From: Phycisphaeraceae bacterium
GTDB taxonomy: Bacteria > Planctomycetota > Phycisphaerae > Phycisphaerales > UBA1924
Direction of reading: 5' to 3'
NCBI GenBank assembly: GCA_009827215.1
Contig: WUAJ01000158.1
Coordinates: 1-5,620, forward strand
DNA: 5,620 nucleotides
The translations under genes and the position numbers were made by a program. Shown here in pieces: positions 1 to 5,620 of the stretch. How positions within the stretch are numbered: position 1 is the first letter of the stretch; each line of letters starts with the position of its first letter. The notes beneath the pieces are model-generated. The model did not search any database. It saw nothing but the letters and a program-made list of their open reading frames with translations, and was not told where the DNA came from.

Positions 1-1806
<1,806 letters not shown>

Positions 1807-1910
1807 CGACCAAGCGCCGATCCGTGATTCACCATTGCTGGCTTGCACGCATCAGTCTGTATCGGAAAGTCAATGGCCGCCCTCCTCTGCCGAGGGATCA
1901 GGACGACCAA

Positions 1911-1932
1911 CTGTCTCGTAGGCACGAGACAG
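1911..1932 (-). other. Perfect 9-bp inverted repeat in the 23S leader
   Basis: The arms CTGTCTCGT and ACGAGACAG are perfect reverse complements separated by four bases (1920-1923). The hairpin lies about 105 bases upstream of the 23S 5' end, inside the presumed precursor leader. There is no T run after it on either strand, so it does not look like a terminator. An RNA-level role such as a processing site or leader folding element is an inference. A DNA operator is the alternative. Confidence 0.6.
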
Positions 1933-2011
1933 CATCGTTCAGACGCATAAATGAGATTACTCGTTCGTATTCTCAATACAGTCTACATCCGGGTACTGAA
2001 CCCGAAGTATC

Positions 2012-2041
2012 TGTATCTGCTCGTCGTCATTCGGTTGTCAA
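2012..2041 (-). promoter_or_regulatory. Candidate 23S rRNA promoter
   Basis: A perfect TTGACA occurs at 2041-2036 on the minus strand. After an 18-base spacer comes GATACA (2017-2012), immediately followed by GATACT (2011-2006), which matches TATAAT better but sits 24 bases away. The -10 match is therefore weak and the call rests mostly on the -35 box and on location: downstream of a terminator and about 230 bases upstream of the 23S 5' end. A second, poorer candidate is TTGATC followed after 16 bases by TAGTAT, further upstream near 2105-2135. Planctomycete promoter consensus is poorly known, so the start point is not fixed. Confidence 0.35.
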
Positions 2042-2048
2042 AGATGCT

Positions 2049-2076
2049 GGGAAGTCGAAGACCAGCTTCGTTTCCC
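2049..2076 (-). other. Imperfect 10-bp hairpin upstream of the TTGACA box
   Basis: On the minus strand GGGAA and CGAAG pair with CTTCG and TTCCC around a five-base loop, with a small 1x2 internal bulge. The structure sits directly upstream of the TTGACA box. It is followed only by a three-T run, so it is at best a weak terminator. If transcription starts upstream of it, this would be a leader hairpin. If transcription starts downstream, it could be a protein-binding inverted repeat. Its role is not determined. Confidence 0.4.
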
Positions 2077-2146
2077 GTCGCTCCTCTTCAATGAGTCGCG
2101 GGGAGATACTAGGTCTCACATTTCGTGGATCAAATTTGGAGGGCGA

Positions 2147-2182
2147 CAATTCTGCAATTGAGATCACAATTCTTGAGAATTG
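2147..2182. promoter_or_regulatory. Paired AT-rich palindromes, possible operator
   Basis: CAATTCT at 2167-2173 and AGAATTG at 2176-2182 form a 7-bp inverted repeat with a two-base centre. Twenty bases upstream, CAATTCT recurs at 2147-2153 and is followed by CAATTG (2155-2160), giving a CAATT/AATTG palindrome. The 20-base offset places the two elements on roughly the same helical face. They lie between the operon terminator and the putative rRNA promoter in a locally AT-rich patch, which suits an upstream activating element or a dimeric regulator site. No regulator is known to me for this motif. Confidence 0.35.
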
Positions 2183-2260
2183 ATCCCGCTGGTTGGTGCT
2201 GAATGTGCGCCTTGGGGATCTTTGGAGAGTTCGGCGAGGCGTGAGAAGATCCGGGTCCAT

Positions 2261-2284
2261 AAAAAACCCCGCTGGGAGCGGGGG
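2261..2284 (-). terminator. Intrinsic terminator after the membrane-protein operon
   Basis: On the minus strand CCCCGCT (2283-2277) and AGCGGGG (2273-2267) form a 7-bp GC-rich stem with a CCC loop, immediately followed by six T residues (2266-2261). It lies 37 bases past the stop codon of the 2321-4258 gene. On the plus strand the stem is followed by only GAAA, so termination is directional. It separates transcription of the protein operon from the downstream 23S gene. Confidence 0.9.
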
Positions 2285-2320
2285 AAATGGGTCTGGCTGA
2301 GGAGGTGAGCAAGTCTGGGA

Positions 2321-4258
2321 TCAAGGCTCGATCGGGAGAAAGAGATCCGCGGCTGGGGATCTGGCGGGCTGACCGGTCGGGCGGAGGCTCGAGCGGGCGG
2401 CTTGGGACGAGGAGGATTGGGCTTGCTCGTAGAGGGTGGTGCTGCGATCCTCGATCGGGCTCCTCTGGATGAGGGTGCCGTCGGGGAGTCGGAATATCAG
2501 TGTGCTGACTTGCTGATCTGCACGCAAAGCCGCGACTGGGTCGCTTGCGATCTGAACGAGGAAGGTGTCGAGATTGATCGACAGACGATCGGGCGCGGTC
2601 GAGATTCCGGTTGGGGTATCTGTGTCTGCGGCGTCGTCGTTGTTGAGTTTCTCAATGTACTCGGCGGCTTCATCGGCTTCCAGAGCGCCGGTGTCGAAGA
2701 GGACGAAATCACCTGAGACTCGGAGGTTGGCGGCGAGTGGTTGTCCCGGCTCGATGTTCATGGACGAGCGGCGGTAGTAGCCGTAGTACATGGAGTAGAG
2801 CTCGACCTTTGCTTGTGGGAGGTCTGCGCCGGAGATCGGCTGGGATGCTTCGGTGACGAAGAAGAACTCTTTGGCCCCCACTGCGACTTCATCGGACCAG
2901 TCGGACCAGTCTCCGCGTGAGAATGGTTCGACTGTGAGCGCTTGCTGCGCGTCGTCGGTTTCGTCGAGGTAGGGTCCCTTGCGGAAGTATGGGTTGTTGA
3001 GCACGACGCGGGTGCGGTAGCGGTAGGTCGCGCCTGGTTTGACTCCGATGTCGTGCGCCCAGAGTTGGATCGCGTCTTGGTTGAGGATGTCGGTCGATGC
3101 AGCGGCGTCGGTGTCCGCCTCGACGCCGAGGGCTTCGAGCTCTTCTTTGATCTTATCGATCTGATCTTCGACGAAGTCGATTCGCTCTTTGTTGCGATCT
3201 CGGTTGAAGCGTGTGGGTGCGCTGCCGGGATCGCGGGCGCCTCCTGGGTTCTTTCCTGAGCGACCGCCGGATGGTCGGCTTGTTTGACGATTCCCGGCGT
3301 TGTTGAGTTGATCGAGTTCAGCGGTCAAACGGGTGAGTTGACGCTGGAGGCGCTGGGTCTCGGTGAGTCCCTGGTCATCGTCGAGCAGTTCGGATGGTGG
3401 GATCCACGCTGGTCCGGAGATGGTTGGTGGGTAACTCGGTTGCATGACTTGATGCGATGAGTCTTGGGCGCTTGCGATGATCTCGTTGAGTCGGACGAGT
3501 CCGTCGTCTTTGGTGACCGCACCGGTTGGGAGTGGCGTGCCGGGAGGCATGGTGATTGGTTGGGTTGATCCCCATGAGCCGTCGGCTTGGAGTTCTTGTC
3601 GCTCGACTTCGAGTCCCATGACGGCCATCCCGGTGGAGACCCAGAAGAGGCGTGGGACGCCGGGGTATCCGTCGTTGCCTTCGAGAACATCTCGGAGGGT
3701 GGATCCTGAGAAGTTGGCTTCGATGGAGACTGTTGGCAAGTCGAATGGTTGTGCCGCGGGAACGAAGTTTGCGTACTCAGGGACTTCGATCACGGCGTAT
3801 GGATCGAGAGTTCCCCACGCAGAAGCGGCGATCGGGGTTGAAGTTTCTGGGACCTGGAGCGGCTCGATATTGGCAATGACATCACTATGACTCGTTGGGT
3901 CGAATCCTGTGATATCCAGAGCTTGTGCGATATCAAACCCATCACCCAGTGCGGCTGGGAGTTTGGTTGCGTTGTCGGCGCTGGATGCGAACGCGTTGTT
4001 GTAGCGGTCGAGCAATGCGACTGATTGCACTTCCGGGAGCGATGGCGAGTTGTCGGAGATCTGGCTTTGGAGAGCGCTTGCAGTGGAAGCGAGCTCGTTG
4101 TAGATCTGATCTGGCGCGACTTCGCGTGATCCGGCTTTGACATTGTTCGGCGAGGTGACGAACTGCATGGAGATCACGGCGAGAAAGATCAGGACGGTGA
4201 GTCCGAGGACGACTTTCTCGATGTGCTGCGCGATTGGGTTGACGCCTTTGAGTTTCAT
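2321..4258 (-). CDS. Single-anchor membrane protein with split coiled coil and Fn3-like WSDWS segment, unknown function
   Basis: The protein has 645 residues, from ATG at 4258 to TGA at 2321-2323. The sequence GAGAA (4269-4265) lies six bases before the start as a weak ribosome site. Residues 1-15 are polar, then one hydrophobic segment at 16-34 acts as an uncleaved anchor. The rest is soluble and probably periplasmic. Residues 175-235 include a beta-rich stretch (LFWVSTGMAVMGLEVERQ, from 204). Helical, coiled-coil-like segments at 296-320 and 353-379 flank a Gly/Ser/Arg/Pro linker (321-352). At 400-470, a PGATYRYRTRVVL stretch leads to WSDWS (451-455), which suggests a fibronectin type III-like beta sandwich. 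Residues 561-600 end in a short beta unit (TLIFRLPDGTLIQR), and a Ser-rich tail (612-638) follows. It starts 61 bases after the upstream gene and is followed by a terminator, so it is the last gene of the operon. The anchor and partner gene suggest an envelope complex such as a pilus or secretion platform; that is inference. No catalytic motif is seen. Confidence 0.92.
   Translation of the reverse strand: MKLKGVNPIAQHIEKVVLGLTVLIFLAVISMQFVTSPNNVKAGSREVAPDQIYNELASTASALQSQISDNSPSLPEVQSVALLDRYNNAFASSADNATKLPAALGDGFDIAQALDITGFDPTSHSDVIANIEPLQVPETSTPIAASAWGTLDPYAVIEVPEYANFVPAAQPFDLPTVSIEANFSGSTLRDVLEGNDGYPGVPRLFWVSTGMAVMGLEVERQELQADGSWGSTQPITMPPGTPLPTGAVTKDDGLVRLNEIIASAQDSSHQVMQPSYPPTISGPAWIPPSELLDDDQGLTETQRLQRQLTRLTAELDQLNNAGNRQTSRPSGGRSGKNPGGARDPGSAPTRFNRDRNKERIDFVEDQIDKIKEELEALGVEADTDAAASTDILNQDAIQLWAHDIGVKPGATYRYRTRVVLNNPYFRKGPYLDETDDAQQALTVEPFSRGDWSDWSDEVAVGAKEFFFVTEASQPISGADLPQAKVELYSMYYGYYRRSSMNIEPGQPLAANLRVSGDFVLFDTGALEADEAAEYIEKLNNDDAADTDTPTGISTAPDRLSINLDTFLVQIASDPVAALRADQQVSTLIFRLPDGTLIQRSPIEDRSTTLYEQAQSSSSQAARSSLRPTGQPARSPAADLFLPIEP
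2894..2911 (-). repeat. Exact 9-bp tandem duplication encoding the WSDWS core
   Basis: GGACCAGTC occurs twice in direct succession on the plus strand (2894-2902 and 2903-2911). On the coding strand this gives two Asp-Trp-Ser codon triplets in a row (GAC TGG TCC), followed by Asp. The motif therefore arises from identical codons, which suggests a recent in-frame duplication or a constrained repeat. Confidence 0.8.
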
Positions 4259-4319
4259 GATTTGTTCTCGTTTGCGTGTGGGTGTTTGTCTTTATGCTGT
4301 TCTTGGACTGATTGTTGGA

Positions 4320-5620
4320 TTAGCCGTCGGAGAACTCTTCGTTCTGGTCGAGCGGGATTCCCAGCGTGGTTTTGACGGAGTCTGGCATGAGATCTTTGGT
4401 CCATGCGCGGAGCCAGACGGTTTCGATTTTGAGGTGTGCGCGGACGACATGGTCGTCGCCGTAGTAGTAGCCATCGAGGAGTGCTTCTTCGACATTGACT
4501 TGCTCGAGGTCGACATCGACGACGGTCATGTAGTTGGTCTTTCCGAGCGCGTCGAAAAGTGCTGGTAGTTTTTCGGATGACGCGATGACGGTCATCTCTG
4601 CGTAGCGGACATCGAACGCGTCGTTGGGTTGCTGGTTGCGTCCGGTGTAGACCTTGAACTGATCCTCGTCGTTGGATGACGAAGGGCTTGGATCACGACC
4701 ACCTCGTCCGCCTCGTCCACCTCGACCACCGAAGTCGTCGACATCAACATCAATGACCGCATCGGCTACGAGGAACTGATCAACACGGATGCGTTCGATG
4801 TGCTTGATCGGCGCATCGGGGACCGCGAGGGAGACTCCTGATTGGTCGGTGTTTGCGGCACCAACAGCGCGGAGGATGTCGGAGATGATCCAGTAATCCC
4901 AGACCCAGGTGTAGACGCTGGACTCGGTGATCGAGTCGTATCCCGGCTCGGTGCTGGGGACATGGGAGAAGCCGTCATCTGGTTGTGCGGTTTGGATTGA
5001 GCCGAGCGGGCAGTAGAACGCGATGGACTCAGCGCGACCGGCGTATTCACCCAAGCGGCGTTTGATGAGGTCTTGCTCGAGACGCTTGGCGTCTTCATCT
5101 GAGACGCGTCCATCCGCGCTGGTCGCGGCATAGGACTCTTCTTGCTGCTTTTTGTACTGACTCAGCGAAGAAGCGAGCGCGTTGGCATCGGGGGCGTTCC
5201 CGGCGTTGAGCTTGCGGAGCAGACGCTCGTAGATCGATGGGGCTTCAACGGTTCCCGCGACGAGCTGTCCGAGTTTGTATCCGTTGCGGCGCAGTTCGCT
5301 CGCGGACTCGGCTTTGGGGAGCAGATTGCTGACAGGGACATCGTGGTTCGCTTGATTGAACGCGGTCCCGCGCTCGATGACTTCATCGACCTGCGCTTCG
5401 CGTTGTTCTTTGCGATCCTTGTAGAAGCGGGTGACGATCGCGTTGGGGGCGCGTGACTCGGTGAGCGGCTGCTCGTCTTTGAGTACGCGTGGGAGTGTGT
5501 AATCCACGGTGCTTGCTTGCGTGAGCTTGCGCTTCTCGTCGCTGTAGGCTTTGGTCGCTTTTTCCTGGATGGACGAGTTCCATCCATTGGAGAAGAACCA
5601 TCCAACAGGGAGCAGGATGA
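4320..5620 (-). CDS. Membrane-anchored protein with PilO/GspM-like C-terminal module, 5' end outside window
   Basis: The open frame ends at TAA (4320-4322) and remains open to the window edge, giving 432 visible residues. A GTG at 5507 could be taken as a start. However, the frame continues upstream through a hydrophobic ILLPVGWFFSNGW stretch and a charged helix, so the true start lies beyond 5620 and the protein begins with a membrane anchor. Numbering from the first visible residue, 1-9 are the end of that anchor and 15-85 are mainly charged helix. Around 234-252 is a Trp-rich segment (VYTWVWDYWIISDILRAV) followed by IKHIERIRV. From memory this resembles a recurring pattern in planctomycete hypothetical proteins. 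Residues 297-308 are four GGR units, then an acidic/Ser linker. Residues 336-402 alternate strand-helix-strand-strand (RYAEMTVIAS, LPALFDALGK, MTVVDVDLEQV, VRAHLKIETVWLR), like the ferredoxin-like domain of PilO/GspM. A role as inner-membrane assembly partner is inferred. It could also be an unrelated planctomycete-specific family. Confidence 0.85.
   Translation of the reverse strand, partial: ILLPVGWFFSNGWNSSIQEKATKAYSDEKRKLTQASTVDYTLPRVLKDEQPLTESRAPNAIVTRFYKDRKEQREAQVDEVIERGTAFNQANHDVPVSNLLPKAESASELRRNGYKLGQLVAGTVEAPSIYERLLRKLNAGNAPDANALASSLSQYKKQQEESYAATSADGRVSDEDAKRLEQDLIKRRLGEYAGRAESIAFYCPLGSIQTAQPDDGFSHVPSTEPGYDSITESSVYTWVWDYWIISDILRAVGAANTDQSGVSLAVPDAPIKHIERIRVDQFLVADAVIDVDVDDFGGRGGRGGRGGRDPSPSSSNDEDQFKVYTGRNQQPNDAFDVRYAEMTVIASSEKLPALFDALGKTNYMTVVDVDLEQVNVEEALLDGYYYGDDHVVRAHLKIETVWLRAWTKDLMPDSVKTTLGIPLDQNEEFSDG
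4696..4731 (-). repeat. Four 9-bp tandem units encoding Gly-Gly-Arg repeats
   Basis: Four consecutive degenerate 9-bp units (CGACCACCT, CGTCCGCCT, CGTCCACCT, CGACCACCG on the plus strand) lie inside the membrane-protein gene. On the coding strand they encode part of a run of four Gly-Gly-Arg triplets. They keep the reading frame, so slippage would change the length of the linker without breaking the gene. Synonymous differences between units show that the repeat is not brand new. Confidence 0.85.

Larger units (their letters stand above)
1807..2260 (-). other. Non-coding spacer and probable 23S rRNA leader
   Basis: About 450 bases lie between the operon terminator and the 23S 5' end. They hold no 16S 3' end (no anti-Shine-Dalgarno region), no recognisable tRNA and no convincing small gene. 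The stretch must supply the 23S promoter and leader if the terminator at 2261-2284 is efficient. Visible structure, from upstream to downstream on the minus strand, is a pair of AT-rich palindromes (2147-2182), a 28-base hairpin (2049-2076), a TTGACA box (2036-2041), a small 5-bp hairpin (1990-2004) and a perfect 9-bp hairpin (1911-1932). No boxA-like antitermination element was recognised. The 23S processing stem cannot be tested because the 3' flank of the gene is outside the window. Confidence 0.75.

Noticed and set aside
1983..2008. tRNA-like T arm (GGGTTCAGTACCC on the minus strand)
   Set aside because: The loop has G instead of the conserved A58, and no matching acceptor, D or anticodon arms are found upstream.
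2027..2260. Minus-strand frame of 77 codons in the spacer
   Set aside because: It begins immediately after the terminator T run, lacks a ribosome site and overlaps the hairpin and candidate promoter. The composition is not protein-like.
2942..3259. Plus-strand frame of 105 codons, and other frames opposite the two large genes
   Set aside because: These are shadows of the minus-strand genes. The minus-strand frames are much longer, contiguous and show membrane anchors and sensible domain patterns.
5505..5507. GTG as start of the 4320-5620 gene
   Set aside because: The same frame stays open upstream to the window edge and encodes a hydrophobic anchor and a charged helix, so translation almost certainly starts beyond 5620.

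Overview
The window reads almost entirely on the minus strand. In transcription order it contains a 5'-truncated membrane-protein gene (4320 to beyond 5620), a second membrane-anchored protein gene (2321-4258), an intrinsic terminator (2261-2284), a non-coding spacer of about 450 bases, and the 5' two thirds of a 23S rRNA gene (1806 down to 1, running off the left edge). The organism is a bacterium. The most likely group is Planctomycetota, perhaps Phycisphaerae. The reasons are a 23S gene preceded by a protein gene rather than by 16S and tRNA genes, and two single-anchor proteins that resemble planctomycete hypothetical proteins. This assignment is an inference from memory, with moderate confidence.

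Right half (2321-5620): two co-directional genes 61 bases apart, probably one operon whose promoter and first gene(s) lie outside the window. Each protein shows one hydrophobic N-terminal anchor followed by a long soluble, probably periplasmic, part. The first ends in a beta-alpha-beta module reminiscent of the PilO/GspM ferredoxin-like fold. It also carries a Gly-Gly-Arg repeat. The second has two charged helical segments split by a Gly/Ser/Arg linker, and an Fn3-like stretch with a WSDWS motif. They look like bitopic partners of an envelope assembly, with a type IV pilus or type II secretion style inner-membrane platform as the nearest analogy. Neither can be named with certainty.

Middle (1807-2320): a strong minus-strand terminator closes the protein operon. 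The spacer holds paired AT-rich palindromes spaced exactly 20 bases apart, two hairpins, and a perfect TTGACA box that could belong to the rRNA promoter. No tRNA and no 16S end are present.

Left (1-1806): 23S rRNA from its 5' end to just past helix 69. It is clearly recognisable, but the domain III segment is about 70 bases shorter than in E. coli, and the helix 69 loop has G where E. coli has A1918. I found no complete new system. The most unusual items are the standalone 23S unit, its trimmed domain III, and the uncharacterised two-gene envelope cassette.
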